This document shows, piece after piece, positions 1 to 8,132 of a DNA stretch of 64,000 nt (positions within the stretch are counted from its first letter, which is position 1; each line of letters opens with the position of its first letter). The stretch spans positions 1-64,000 of the forward strand of contig USGS01000001.1 of the NCBI GenBank assembly GCA_900554275.1. The letters are read 5' to 3'. The notes below the pieces were generated by a model, which was given only the letters and a program-made list of their open reading frames with translations, ran no database searches and was not told where the DNA came from. The position numbers and the translations under genes are program-made. The stretch is from an uncultured Eubacteriales bacterium (GTDB taxonomy: Bacteria; Bacillota; Clostridia; Oscillospirales; Oscillospiraceae).

Positions 1-621
1 CACGATGTGTCCCGCGACCTGAAGATGACCCGTCCCGCTTTCGGCGGTCACCTGATGGCCTCCATCATCTGCCCCCGCTTCCGTCCCGCCATGGCGACGG
101 TTCGCCCCGGCGTGATGAAGAAGCGCGAGTGCCCCAAGAACGTGGAGATCATTGAGCCCAAGTTCGAGCTGACCGCTGCTGACATCCACACCGAGGTGGT
201 GGATACCGTCAAGGCCGCCAAGAAGCTGGTTGACCTGATCGGCGCCGACTTCATCGTGTCCGTTGGCCGTGGTATCTCCAAGGACGTGGAGGGCGGCATC
301 AAGCTGGCCGAGGAGCTGGCTGAGGTTCTGGGCGGCGTCGTGGGTTCCTCCCGCGCCTGCGTGGACGCCGGCTGGATCTCCGCTGACCATCAGGTCGGCC
401 AGACCGGCAAGACCGTCCATCCCAAGGTCTACATCGCTCTGGGCATCTCCGGCGCCATCCAGCACAAGGCTGGTATGCAGGATTCCGAGTGCATCATCGC
501 CGTAAACAAGAACGACACCGCTCCCATCTTCGAGGTGGCTGACTACGGTATCGTCGGCGATCTGTTCAAGGTCGTTCCCGAGCTGATCGAGTCCATCAAG
601 GCCGCCAAGGCTGCGAAGTAA
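1..621 (+). CDS. etfA: Electron transfer flavoprotein alpha subunit, C-terminal part (5' end outside window)
   Basis: The frame is open to the left edge, so only about 206 C-terminal residues of a protein usually 320-400 long are present. What remains is the FAD-binding domain, with the family signature [11 protein letters not shown], then QVGQTGKTV and [12 protein letters not shown], which contact FAD. EtfA pairs with EtfB to move electrons from acyl-CoA dehydrogenases, or in bifurcating complexes, to the respiratory or ferredoxin pool in the cytoplasm. An acyl-CoA synthetase gene follows after 24 bp with its own ribosome binding site, so the genes probably form one operon for acyl-CoA metabolism. 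Whether this Etf is bifurcating cannot be judged without EtfB, which should lie just upstream. Confidence 0.95.
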   Translation, partial: HDVSRDLKMTRPAFGGHLMASIICPRFRPAMATVRPGVMKKRECPKNVEIIEPKFELTAADIHTEVVDTVKAAKKLVDLIGADFIVSVGRGISKDVEGGIKLAEELAEVLGGVVGSSRACVDAGWISADHQVGQTGKTVHPKVYIALGISGAIQHKAGMQDSECIIAVNKNDTAPIFEVADYGIVGDLFKVVPELIESIKAAKAAK

Positions 622-645
622 CTACAATTTGAGAGATAGGAGAGA

Positions 646-2211
646 ATGACCGTGGGCAATGCACTGGTATACAAGACCATCGGCCAAATACTGGCCCAGC
701 AGGCTGTGCGGCATCCCAACTGCGAAGCCGTGACAGATGCCGCCCACCGCTTCACCTACGCCCAGTGGGAGGCGCTGACGGATCAGGCGGCCAAGGCGCT
801 GCTCAGCCGCGGCATCAAAAAAGGCACGCACGTGGGCGTATACGCCAACGACAATGCCGTCACCCTGTGCGCCTACTATGCGGTGTGGAAGATCGGCGCA
901 GTGCTTGTCCCGCTGTGCAACAGCTATCAGCAGGCCGAGTCGACCCGCTGCCTCATCGACGCCGACATCACCCATCTGCTGCTGGGCGGCGGTCCTTCCG
1001 GCCTGCGCCGGGAGGACTTCCCCGCCCGGATCGACGTGATCCCCCTGGCGTCTCAGAATGATCTGAACACGTTACTGCTCTCCGGCAGAGCGTACGGCGA
1101 CGCGGCGCTGCGGGCCGCCAAGAACCTCGTAACGGCCGACGACCCGGACACCATTCTCTTTACCTCCGGGACGATGGAGCGCCCCAAGCCGGTGCTGACC
1201 ACCCACTTTTCCCGCGTCAATGTTATGCTGGCCCAGGCCAACGTACTGGAAGCCACGGAGCAGGATCGTTTCTGCTCCGTGCTTCCCATGTACCACTGCT
1301 TCGCCCTGACGGCCACGGTGCTGGCCGCCATGACCGCGGGCGCGTGTGTCTGTTTTCCTGCGGACCGGCACGGCAGAACCATCTTGGAAACCATCCAGCG
1401 GGAGTGCTGCACCATTCTCACCGCCGTGCCCACGTTGTTCTCCGTGCTGCTGGAGCGTTATAAACAGGGGCGCTACGATGTGTCCTCCCTGCGGGCGGGA
1501 CTCATCGGCGGATCTGGCTTCCAGCAAGAGCTGTATTTGGATGTTTGCCGCACGTTTAACTTCGACCTGCTGCCCTCACTGGGGCAGACGGAGGCCACCG
1601 CCGGCATCAGCAGCTGCGGCCTCCACGATCCCATTGATGTGCGGCTGCGGACACTGGGCCGCTTCTTTCCCGGCGTGGAGGGCTGCATCAAGTCCACCGT
1701 CACCGGCAGCCCCGTCCCCGCCGGCACGGTGGGAGAGATCTGCATCCGCGGCTACAACGTGATGCAGGGTTATTACAAGCTGCCTGCCGCCACCAGCTAT
1801 ACCATCGACAAGGACGGGTGGCTGCACACCGGCGACCTGGGCAGTCTGGACAGCGCCGGCTATCTGACCTATGCGGGCCGGAAGAAGGAGATCATCATCC
1901 GCGGCGGCGAGAACATTTCCCCCTCCGAGATCGAGGCTCTCATCAAGACCGATCCCAATGTGGAGGATGTCCGGGTCATCGGCATTCCCGACCGGCATTA
2001 CGGCGAAACGGTCTGCGCCTGCGTCATCGCCCACGTACCCATGACGGAGGAACATATCCGTGATCTGGTGCGGAACAGGGCTGCCTCCTTCAAAGTGCCG
2101 CAGCAGGTACTGTTTTTCGAAGAATTTCCCCACAGTCCTCTGGGCAAGATCCAACTCTCCGCCCTGAAGGCGGCGGCGCTGGAGCGGCTGGGCATCACGG
2201 CCGGGGTATAA
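646..2211 (+). CDS. AMP-forming acyl-CoA synthetase / CoA ligase (ANL superfamily)
   Basis: The 521-residue product has the ordered motifs of adenylate-forming ligases: the phosphate loop FTSGTMERPKP (about 173-183), the LGQTEATAG aromatic/ATP motif, GWLHTGDLG, the hinge GRKKEIIIRGGENISP, and the C-terminal catalytic lysine in SPLGKIQ. These enzymes activate a carboxylic acid with ATP and join it to CoA in the cytoplasm. The substrate cannot be read from sequence. General resemblance is to medium/long-chain, crotonobetaine or aromatic acid ligases. The phosphate loop is slightly unusual, with ERP in place of the common TGxP. The ATG follows ATAGGAGA by a few bases. Neighbouring etfA and an OFA-type carboxylate transporter suggest import, CoA activation and flavin-linked reduction or oxidation of one acid. 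Confidence 0.9.
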   Translation: MTVGNALVYKTIGQILAQQAVRHPNCEAVTDAAHRFTYAQWEALTDQAAKALLSRGIKKGTHVGVYANDNAVTLCAYYAVWKIGAVLVPLCNSYQQAESTRCLIDADITHLLLGGGPSGLRREDFPARIDVIPLASQNDLNTLLLSGRAYGDAALRAAKNLVTADDPDTILFTSGTMERPKPVLTTHFSRVNVMLAQANVLEATEQDRFCSVLPMYHCFALTATVLAAMTAGACVCFPADRHGRTILETIQRECCTILTAVPTLFSVLLERYKQGRYDVSSLRAGLIGGSGFQQELYLDVCRTFNFDLLPSLGQTEATAGISSCGLHDPIDVRLRTLGRFFPGVEGCIKSTVTGSPVPAGTVGEICIRGYNVMQGYYKLPAATSYTIDKDGWLHTGDLGSLDSAGYLTYAGRKKEIIIRGGENISPSEIEALIKTDPNVEDVRVIGIPDRHYGETVCACVIAHVPMTEEHIRDLVRNRAASFKVPQQVLFFEEFPHSPLGKIQLSALKAAALERLGITAGV

Positions 2212-2229
2212 GAAAGAGATAAGAGTATT

Positions 2230-3465
2230 ATGAAAAAACTAAATCGTTGGGTCTACGCCGCCTTCGGCGTGGTGATCCTGTTGTTCGCCGGTATGGTCTA
2301 CGCCTGGAGCGTGCTGTCCGGCCCTATCGCCCAGGAATATCCCCAGTGGACGAACGCGCAGCTGAGCCTGACCTTCACCATCGTCATGACGCTGTTCTGC
2401 GTGGGCTGCATGGCGGGCGGCTTTCTGTCCGGCAAGGTCAGCGCCAAGATCTACGTCTGGGCGGCGGCAGCCATGTTCCTGGGCGGCTTTATGCTGTCCG
2501 CCCGCATCACGTCCCTCATGGGGCTGTATATCGGCTTCGGCGTCATCTGCGGCTTCGCCTCCGGCCTTGCCTACAACGCGGTGATGGGCACCATCAGCCG
2601 CTGGTTTCCCGATAAGCAGGGTCTGATCTCCGGTGTGCTGCTGATGGGCTTCGGCCTCAGCAGCTTCCTGGTGGGCAAGATCTTCCAGATGTGTACCCCC
2701 GAGACCATCGGTGCGTGGCGTCAGTCCTTCACCGTGTTCGGTGTCATCACCGCCGTGGTGCTGGCCATCTGCGCCTTCTTCGTGGAAAAGCCTCCCGCGG
2801 ACTACCAGCCCCCCGCCGCCGGCAAGCAGGCCAAGCGCTGGGTGAACCCCGTGGCCATGGAGGCCGCCACCGGCACGATGGTCCGCAAGCCCGCCTTCTG
2901 GCTGTACTACCTGTGGGCCATCCTGCTCAGCGCCGCCGGTCTGGCGCTGGTGTCGCAGGCCAGCGGCATCGCCCGGGAGATCGGTACCGATGTTTCCGCC
3001 GGTACGATCGCCACGGTGGTGGGCCTGATCTCCATCTGCAACGGCGTGGGCCGCGTCATTTTGGGAGCGCTGTTCGACAAGGCTGGCCGCAGCAAGACCA
3101 TGCAGACCGTGAACGTCCTGTTCCTGCTGACCTGCGGCGTGCTGATCCTGTCCCTGTCCCTGAAGAGCTTCCCCATCCTGGTGGCTGGCTTCATTTTGGG
3201 CGGCTTCTCCTACGGCGGTGTGACCCCCACCAACTCCGCCTTCGTCAGCTCCTACTACGGGCTGAAGCACTTCCCCCTGAACTTCTCCATCATCAACACC
3301 AACCTCATTATCGCGTCCTTTGGCAGCACCATCGCCGGTGCGCTGTACGACGCCTCCCAGTCCTTCTTCAGCACCGATGCCATGATCGGCGTGCTGGCGC
3401 TGCTGGGGATCTTCGTATCTCTGGCTATCAACGTCTGCGACAAGCGGACGCTGGCCGCCAAGTGA
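2230..3465 (+). CDS. OFA-family major facilitator transporter (oxalate/formate antiporter-like)
   Basis: The 411-residue protein has about 12 hydrophobic segments and the OFA-type N-terminus, with GMVYAWSVLSGPI in helix 1 and an early cytoplasmic loop GGFLSGKVS. A second-half motif GRVILGALFDKAGR matches the MFS loop 8-9 signature, and a charged central loop (about 190-215) separates the two halves. Family members exchange or take up small carboxylates across the cytoplasmic membrane, and oxalate/formate is only the founding example. It lies 18 bp after the CoA ligase gene, with AAGAGAT as a weak ribosome site, so it probably imports the ligase substrate. A strong terminator follows. Confidence 0.88.
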   Translation: MKKLNRWVYAAFGVVILLFAGMVYAWSVLSGPIAQEYPQWTNAQLSLTFTIVMTLFCVGCMAGGFLSGKVSAKIYVWAAAAMFLGGFMLSARITSLMGLYIGFGVICGFASGLAYNAVMGTISRWFPDKQGLISGVLLMGFGLSSFLVGKIFQMCTPETIGAWRQSFTVFGVITAVVLAICAFFVEKPPADYQPPAAGKQAKRWVNPVAMEAATGTMVRKPAFWLYYLWAILLSAAGLALVSQASGIAREIGTDVSAGTIATVVGLISICNGVGRVILGALFDKAGRSKTMQTVNVLFLLTCGVLILSLSLKSFPILVAGFILGGFSYGGVTPTNSAFVSSYYGLKHFPLNFSIINTNLIIASFGSTIAGALYDASQSFFSTDAMIGVLALLGIFVSLAINVCDKRTLAAK

Positions 3466-3540
3466 TATAGCTTTATCTCCCTCACAGAACCTCACAGGGG
3501 AAAGGCCCGGCAAAAGCAGCCGTCGTCCCCGACAGCATAT

Positions 3541-3576
3541 AAAATCAAAACCTCCGAAATCGGAGGTTTTGATTTT
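3541..3576. terminator. Bidirectional intrinsic terminator
   Basis: A perfect 16-bp stem (3541-3556 with 3561-3576) and a 4-nt AAAT loop has A-rich and T-rich outer ends, so it can stop transcription from both sides. It separates the + strand transporter operon from the converging - strand genes of the mobile region. Confidence 0.9.
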
Positions 3577-3605
3577 GTATGTACAATAGTGTAAATGGAA
3601 CATTT

Positions 3606-4907
3606 TCACTTCCGCCGCTGGGTCGCCGCCTGCTCTTTGTATTCCTCATACGCCTTCTTTGCCTCACGGGCGATCGTACGCATTTCCTCCTTGAACTTCC
3701 CGCCCAACCGTTCCCGTTCATCCGGGTCGCTCTCTGCACTACATTTTTCCCTGTATTTTTCCCACTTGCGTGCGAGTTCATTCGGATACTTTTTCATCTT
3801 ATCTGCCTCTTTCTCCCCAAAATGAGCCTTTACCCACCCTACCTGCTTGTTGAGTTCGGTAAGCGTATTGCGTTTCTCATCATATTCCGGGATGCCTTGA
3901 TTTTTCATTTTACTGTTCGCGTCTGTCTGTTTCTTCCGCTGCGCCGCGCACATATCACCACAGGTGACCGGCCTGGGGTGGTAGGCAGCAAACCATTTTC
4001 CACAGCAGGCGCATTTCCGAAAATAGACAGTGCAATCGGCAACGTTCGTCACATATTGACACTTCAGGCTTTGGAAAGATCCATTCAGCAGCATCCACTT
4101 TCCCTCAACGCCATCGCCATTCTCCGTCCGCAGACGCCAGTCACGGCGATCCTCCGACAGCATGCCACCGAGAGCAGGGTCATCCGGCGACAGCTGATCT
4201 CCCTGCGGCTGAGGCTGGTTGCCATCCCAAAAGCCACCCGCCAAGCGCGTGATCATGTCGATCGCCTCGTCCGTCAGCCTGTCCCGCGTCTGCCGGTCAA
4301 ATTCGGCGGCGCAGCGGCGATACTGCATCCACATCAGCAGGCTCATATATTTATTCGTGGGCGACGCGGTGTTATACATCTCCCGCAGGTACTTTTGCAG
4401 CGTTTTCTCACCGCTCAGGTCAGGGCGAACGGCATCCCGCCCGCGGATCGCCTCCTTGAACAGACGCAGCGCACATCGGTAGTCGGAATAGCCCGAGGTG
4501 AAGTACTCAAGAAAATGGTGTTCCGCGAAGGTCTCATCGTAGATCACGCCCACCTCATAGCCCTGCTTCTGCCGGATGTCCTCCGCCAGCTCGGTGTAAG
4601 CCTTGCCGCCCACACGGAAGATACGTCTGCCCGCCAGCGCGAATTGGCGGCAAAACTCCTTCGACAGTCCGCCCAGGGTATACATCTTGGCACGGGCTTT
4701 TTGCAGGGCGGCTTCCTCGCCGCGGATACGCGCCAAAACCGCCTTTTCTTCGCCGATAAGAATACGCAGACGGCTGTTCACCCGTTTCTCCCCTTCCCCC
4801 ACGGGCTTCGAGGCAAACAGCGCCATGGCAAACTCCCGGTCAGCCCACGTCATGATCTCGAACGGGTCGCGGGAAATGTCCTTTTCGTTGATCTTCAGCT
4901 CCAGCAT
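3606..4907 (-). CDS. Hypothetical protein with C-terminal zinc-finger-like motif (DUF6076-like)
   Basis: The 433-residue product has no enzyme motif that I recognise. Residues about 300-330 hold a probable treble-clef or zinc-ribbon site, CACCGKWF ... CGDMCAAQRKK, of the kind found in Firmicutes proteins of mobile DNA (DUF6076-like, an assignment from memory of the pattern). The last 100 residues are highly charged and probably helical. GGAGGTGCGATC precedes the ATG, and a perfect 14-bp palindrome lies immediately upstream. The gene follows the 118-residue DNA-binding gene by about 50 bp and is probably its operon partner. Confidence 0.65.
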   Translation of the reverse strand: MLELKINEKDISRDPFEIMTWADREFAMALFASKPVGEGEKRVNSRLRILIGEEKAVLARIRGEEAALQKARAKMYTLGGLSKEFCRQFALAGRRIFRVGGKAYTELAEDIRQKQGYEVGVIYDETFAEHHFLEYFTSGYSDYRCALRLFKEAIRGRDAVRPDLSGEKTLQKYLREMYNTASPTNKYMSLLMWMQYRRCAAEFDRQTRDRLTDEAIDMITRLAGGFWDGNQPQPQGDQLSPDDPALGGMLSEDRRDWRLRTENGDGVEGKWMLLNGSFQSLKCQYVTNVADCTVYFRKCACCGKWFAAYHPRPVTCGDMCAAQRKKQTDANSKMKNQGIPEYDEKRNTLTELNKQVGWVKAHFGEKEADKMKKYPNELARKWEKYREKCSAESDPDERERLGGKFKEEMRTIAREAKKAYEEYKEQAATQRRK

Positions 4908-4921
4908 GATCGCACCTCCGT

Positions 4922-4935
4922 CAAAGTATACTTTG
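4922..4935. promoter_or_regulatory. Palindromic operator candidate CAAAGTATACTTTG
   Basis: A perfect 14-bp palindrome sits between the small DNA-binding gene and the zinc-finger gene, just upstream of the latter's ribosome binding site. It is a plausible binding site for the neighbouring 118-residue regulator. This is inferred from symmetry and position only. Confidence 0.4.
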
Positions 4936-4959
4936 TGTTATGTCAGATAGCGCCGATAC

Positions 4960-5316
4960 CTATTCTTTCACAGAATCGGTCTTAATGTCGCGCAGCACCA
5001 GTTGACGGATGTAGCCCGTCACATTCTCTTTTTTGTCAAGCTGCTCAATGACCTCCGCATCGTTTTCCACGTGCAGCGCAAGCCGATAGTTTCTATATAA
5101 CTCCTTGCGTGCATCGTTGATCCTCTTCACATTTTTAGCCTGATACTTTCGGTTGGCAGCCTTCTGCTTTTCATAGTAGTCCGGGCGACACACCCGCATG
5201 ATCGTCGCATTGGATACTTTGTACTGAACTGCCAAGGCCGTATACGGAACTCCCGCCTCATGAGCCTCTTTGATCGCCACTTTCTGTTCTTCCGTCAATT
5301 TGTGTTCTCGAGCCAT
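4960..5316 (-). CDS. Small DNA-binding protein, HTH N-terminus with CopG-like C-terminus
   Basis: The 118-residue basic protein begins with a resolvase/transposase-like helix-turn-helix (EEQKVAIKEAHEAGVPYTAL then KVSNATIMRV). It ends with a segment resembling a ribbon-helix-helix or replication-control protein (NVTGYIRQLVLRDI). AAGGAGGATCTAAGTCT precedes the ATG, and a good promoter lies 40 bp further up. It is probably an element-borne regulator, expressed with the zinc-finger gene downstream. I do not recognise a named family. Confidence 0.7.
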   Translation of the reverse strand: MAREHKLTEEQKVAIKEAHEAGVPYTALAVQYKVSNATIMRVCRPDYYEKQKAANRKYQAKNVKRINDARKELYRNYRLALHVENDAEVIEQLDKKENVTGYIRQLVLRDIKTDSVKE

Positions 5317-5353
5317 AGACTTAGATCCTCCTTGCTTCTTAATGGTTTACTTG

Positions 5354-5382
5354 ATATTATCATATATCTTTATATATGTCAA
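5354..5382 (-). promoter_or_regulatory. Sigma-A promoter for the 5316-3606 operon
   Basis: Read on the - strand, TTGACA (5382-5377) and TAATAT (5359-5354) are separated by 17 bp in an AT-rich block, about 40 bp before the start codon. Confidence 0.7.
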
Positions 5383-5439
5383 TACCTTTTTCTGCTTTTT
5401 TGAAAAAACTTTACAAGGCAGGCGGCTCTGTACTCTTAC

Positions 5440-5477
5440 GGCAGCAGGCGGCACTTGTCTAAGTGCCGCCTGCTGCC
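5440..5477. terminator. Hairpin after the relaxase gene
   Basis: A perfect 17-bp GC-rich stem with the 4-nt loop GTCT lies 17 bp past the relaxase stop codon. Neither side has a long T tract, so it may act as a weak terminator or RNA-stabilising end. Confidence 0.6.
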
Positions 5478-5494
5478 ATAAAAAGATGTGTCCT

Positions 5495-6829
5495 TTACCG
5501 CTGTTCCCGCTCCGGCCTCCGCGTTTGCTCCCGTTCCGCCGCATATTGTATGGTGCGGATGCTCGTTTGCAGCATTTGCAGCTTACGCCACTCGTCCAGC
5601 GCAGCTTCCAATGCAGACTGGTCACAGTCCATCCTGGCGCGGCGGATGGCGGCACGGAGCTCCGCCTCCTTCCATTCGATCTCCTGCGGCGTTTGCAGAT
5701 CCTGCTCGCGGGCGTATGCCAACCCCTGAAAGGCTTCCGTCTCCGCTTTGTCCGGCGGGCCGAACAGAGCAAGGCATTCCGGCTCGCTATATGCCGCCCG
5801 CGGCTTCGGCACGTCTCCCAACAGTAGAAACAAAACCAGTATCAGCAAGCTGTCCAGTGCACCGCGAGAATGGCCGTATACCTCGCGCCGGGCCTCGTAC
5901 CACCGGCGGCGGACGCAGCGCACATACGCCCACCACTGCTGCTCCGCCAGCCGTTCGCGCTCTCGCCGCAGTGCCATCAGGTGCTCTATGTCCGCCCATT
6001 CCAGCCCCAGTGTCCGCAGCCGCACCGCCCTGCGGCCTCCCGGCGGCAGGACGCTGACCGTGTTTCCCCGCCGCTTGAGGGTAATGCCGTAGGCGCGGAG
6101 ACGGCGCGTCAGTTCTTTGGCGCTGCGGCACTGGGACGCCACAGAGGCCAATACATGGCGGAGATACTCGTTCCGTTTTTCGTACCGCTCCCGCCTTCGC
6201 TTGGCGGCGATGGCGTTGTTGTCCTTGACCTCCCAGCCGTGCGTGCGCGTGTAGTCCCGCAGCCAGTCGTTCATGGCCCTCCGCAGCTCCGCACTGTCCT
6301 GATGCTTGCCGCCCGCCTTGATCTCACAGGGCAAAATGTTCCCCTCGCCATCCCGCATCATCCACTCCCGCTCCGCCCGTGCTCCGGCGCGGACAGAGTT
6401 GAGGGAGATGTGGATGTGGTCGTTGTCCGTGTCGCGATGGACGGCGATCAGGCAGTCATAGCCCTGCAAAAACGCCTTGGCGAAAGCCCGTCCTTCCTCC
6501 AAAAGGTCGTCCAGGGATAGCTTGTCCCGATCCGCCGCCGGATGACTGAGGATATATTCGTGGCTCTTGCGGTCGCCGGGCTTGTTGTTCTTGCCGTAGC
6601 GCAGGTTGGTGCGGCGGCAGGCAGATGCCCACCGCTCCGACGCAGCCTCCGTCCCGTCGGCGGTCAGGTACAATGCGGCGCAATTGCTGCGGGGCTGCAT
6701 CAAGCCATACTCATCCAAAATCGGTTCGTAATGCCCGGTGCGGCTGTCCTCCCGATGCCGGCAGGTATAGTACTCCAATACATCTTCATAACGGGCGTTT
6801 TTGGAGCTGTTATGCTTAACAATAGCCAT
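5495..6829 (-). CDS. Relaxase / mobilization protein (MobA/VirD2-like)
   Basis: The 444-residue protein has the relaxase fold signature. An N-terminal region carries YYTCRHRED and the catalytic tyrosines. The metal-binding histidine triad is in HRDTDNDHIHISLNSVRAG at about 131-149. A basic helical region follows at 200-270, and a hydrophobic patch LLILVLFLLLGD near 325. Relaxases nick the transfer origin and stay covalently bound to the 5' end during conjugative transfer. The start overlaps the end of the MobC-like gene by 14 bp, so the two are translationally coupled. No coupling protein or type IV secretion genes are visible, so the element would be mobilizable rather than self-transmissible. 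Confidence 0.9.
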   Translation of the reverse strand: MAIVKHNSSKNARYEDVLEYYTCRHREDSRTGHYEPILDEYGLMQPRSNCAALYLTADGTEAASERWASACRRTNLRYGKNNKPGDRKSHEYILSHPAADRDKLSLDDLLEEGRAFAKAFLQGYDCLIAVHRDTDNDHIHISLNSVRAGARAEREWMMRDGEGNILPCEIKAGGKHQDSAELRRAMNDWLRDYTRTHGWEVKDNNAIAAKRRRERYEKRNEYLRHVLASVASQCRSAKELTRRLRAYGITLKRRGNTVSVLPPGGRRAVRLRTLGLEWADIEHLMALRRERERLAEQQWWAYVRCVRRRWYEARREVYGHSRGALDSLLILVLFLLLGDVPKPRAAYSEPECLALFGPPDKAETEAFQGLAYAREQDLQTPQEIEWKEAELRAAIRRARMDCDQSALEAALDEWRKLQMLQTSIRTIQYAAEREQTRRPEREQR

Positions 6830-7343
6830 CGGCGATCTTTACCTCCAACTCCGCCAGCCGCTTTGCCATACGCTCCGCCTGCCGGGCCGCGTGCAGCAGT
6901 TCCTCCCACTCCGCCGGGTGCAGCGTCCGCTGTCCTTCGTTGGGACGGATGGTCATTTTCAGCAGACCGCCAATACGCCCTATATCGGCCTTGAGCAGCG
7001 CCAACTCATCCAGCAGGGCAATAGCCAATTCCGTGTGCATGGAGATCGTGATCCGTTCGGTCAGCGCGGCGCGGCGCAAAAATTCGCTGGCGGACAACTC
7101 GCTGCGTTTTACACGCGCCAGGAAAGTGCGGTACTCGCCGTCGGACATTTTGGTTTTCACGATCCGCTTGCGGACGCTCCGCGGCTTCGCCGGCGGCGAA
7201 ACAGCCGGCGCTGCGATCTCCGTATGTTCCTTGGGAGGGGCGATCTCCTCCCGGCTCGGTGGCGGGAGCGATCGCTCCCGCCGCCGGCCAGCATCGGACA
7301 CCAATGCGTCCAACCCCGGCCTGTGCTGTTCATTCTCGTGCAT
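6816..7343 (-). CDS. MobC-like relaxosome accessory protein
   Basis: The 175-residue product starts at the ATG preceded by GGGAGGAATACC. An in-frame extension to 7403 is possible but would run through the candidate oriT hairpin. Residues about 75-120 hold the MobC/NikA-type core with RVKRSELSASEFLRRAAL, a ribbon-helix-helix-like DNA-binding segment, and the C-terminus is helical. These proteins bind next to oriT and help the relaxase open the nick site. The gene overlaps the relaxase gene and lies directly beside the perfect inverted repeat at 7388-7419. Confidence 0.85.
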   Translation of the reverse strand: MHENEQHRPGLDALVSDAGRRRERSLPPPSREEIAPPKEHTEIAAPAVSPPAKPRSVRKRIVKTKMSDGEYRTFLARVKRSELSASEFLRRAALTERITISMHTELAIALLDELALLKADIGRIGGLLKMTIRPNEGQRTLHPAEWEELLHAARQAERMAKRLAELEVKIADGYC

Positions 7344-7387
7344 GGTATTCCTCCCGGGGGTTTGAGGTCTCCCCAGCCGTTGTTCGG

Positions 7388-7419
7388 CTATCAGGGTACC
7401 CAAAAGGGTACCCTGATAG
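7388..7419. other. Candidate origin of transfer (oriT) hairpin
   Basis: A perfect 14-bp inverted repeat (CTATCAGGGTACCC with its complement) encloses an AAAA loop, 45 bp upstream of mobC. Relaxase-adjacent inverted repeats of this kind mark oriT in mobilizable elements, with the nick a few bases outside one arm. I could not match a published nick consensus, so oriT status rests on position and symmetry. Confidence 0.6.
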
Positions 7420-7436
7420 GGAACTTGTCCTCAGTT

Positions 7437-7826
7437 TTACATACTACCGCTTTCCGCGGCACGCCGCCGGTCCGCATCGTACTTTTCCAGCATTCCATCT
7501 TCTTCCGAAATATCCCGCACGCATTCCCAGCCATCGATCTGTGCGTCTGCACCGACCAGGTAGTAGCATTCGTGGCAAGGTATCTTTTCCGGCCTCAGTG
7601 CGTTCCAATGGACGCAGCATTGACAGTTGCCGTGCAGCAGCTCGTTGGCATTGTGGAGTTTCGCACAGGCTATCCAGTAGCGGTAGGCCAGCACGTGGAT
7701 ATATTTCTCGTCCGTCTGGCGCTTCAGGGTTTTTATGTCTTCGGGTGTCAAGCCACTCCTGCGATACTCTGCCAACAGGGTCTTCTCATCCGCCGTCAGG
7801 TGGGATGTACGGTTGTTTTTCGTCAT
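7437..7826 (-). CDS. Hypothetical cysteine-rich small protein of the mobile element
   Basis: The 129-residue protein begins with a predicted helical segment LTADEKTLLAEYRRSGLT. It then has clustered cysteines (CQCCVHW, PCHECYY, WECV) that could bind zinc. GAGGTGATCGAAA precedes the ATG. It is the first gene ahead of the oriT/mobC/relaxase unit. Its promoter and leader are duplicated 5.2 kb away in front of another small gene. The function is not recognised. Confidence 0.65.
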   Translation of the reverse strand: MTKNNRTSHLTADEKTLLAEYRRSGLTPEDIKTLKRQTDEKYIHVLAYRYWIACAKLHNANELLHGNCQCCVHWNALRPEKIPCHECYYLVGADAQIDGWECVRDISEEDGMLEKYDADRRRAAESGSM

Positions 7827-7926
7827 TTTCGATCACCTCAAAATTGTTAGTCCGCTGTGCACCGCGGCTAACACCACAATAGTCGTTTTTCCGCGATTTG
7901 CAAGAGATTGGCCCATATACGGCGCA

Positions 7927-7951
7927 CGCAAATGGGATATTTCCATTTGCG
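7927..7951. promoter_or_regulatory. Palindrome CGCAAATGG-N7-CCATTTGCG, copy A
   Basis: A 9-bp perfect inverted repeat lies 23 bp upstream of the -35-like element for the cysteine-rich gene. The same palindrome recurs at 13138-13162 and in variant form at 17225-17257, each upstream of a promoter-like sequence. Confidence 0.6.
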
Positions 7952-7972
7952 GCGGCATTGACCGCCGCAAAA

Positions 7973-8026
7973 AGCAGCACAGCACCACATAGAAATCGTT
8001 CTATGCGGTGCTGTGCTGCTTTTTTA
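7973..8026. terminator. Strong hairpin with T tract
   Basis: The arms AAAAAGCAGCACAGCACC and GGTGCTGTGCTGCTTTTTT close an inner ATAG/CTAT stem. It ends in T6 on the + strand and A5 on the other, so it can terminate in both directions. It lies between the divergent control region and the recombinase gene. Confidence 0.8.
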
Positions 8027-8132
8027 AGAAACAAATTTGCTTCTCAAGTCAGATCGACTAGATCCGCCGCTTTTGCCATTGCCCCACCCTTCTGCTACAA
8101 TACTCAAAAATGACCGGGAGGCGTAGCACATC

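Larger units (their letters stand above)
7826..8026. repeat. Duplicated control region, copy A
   Basis: This roughly 200-bp noncoding segment matches 13036-13224 in order and spacing. The parts are start codon, 20-bp gap, a GTTAGTCCGCTG..CCGCGGC block, promoter-like TTGCAA (7898-7903), the palindrome CGCAAATGG-N7-CCATTTGCG (7927-7951), and a GCAGCACAGC..GCTGTGCTGC hairpin. The copies are diverged but clearly related. Confidence 0.75.

Noticed and set aside
3579..4985. 468-codon + strand frame opposite the zinc-finger gene
   Set aside because: It has no ribosome site, begins inside the terminator region and spans the palindrome and start of the - strand gene.
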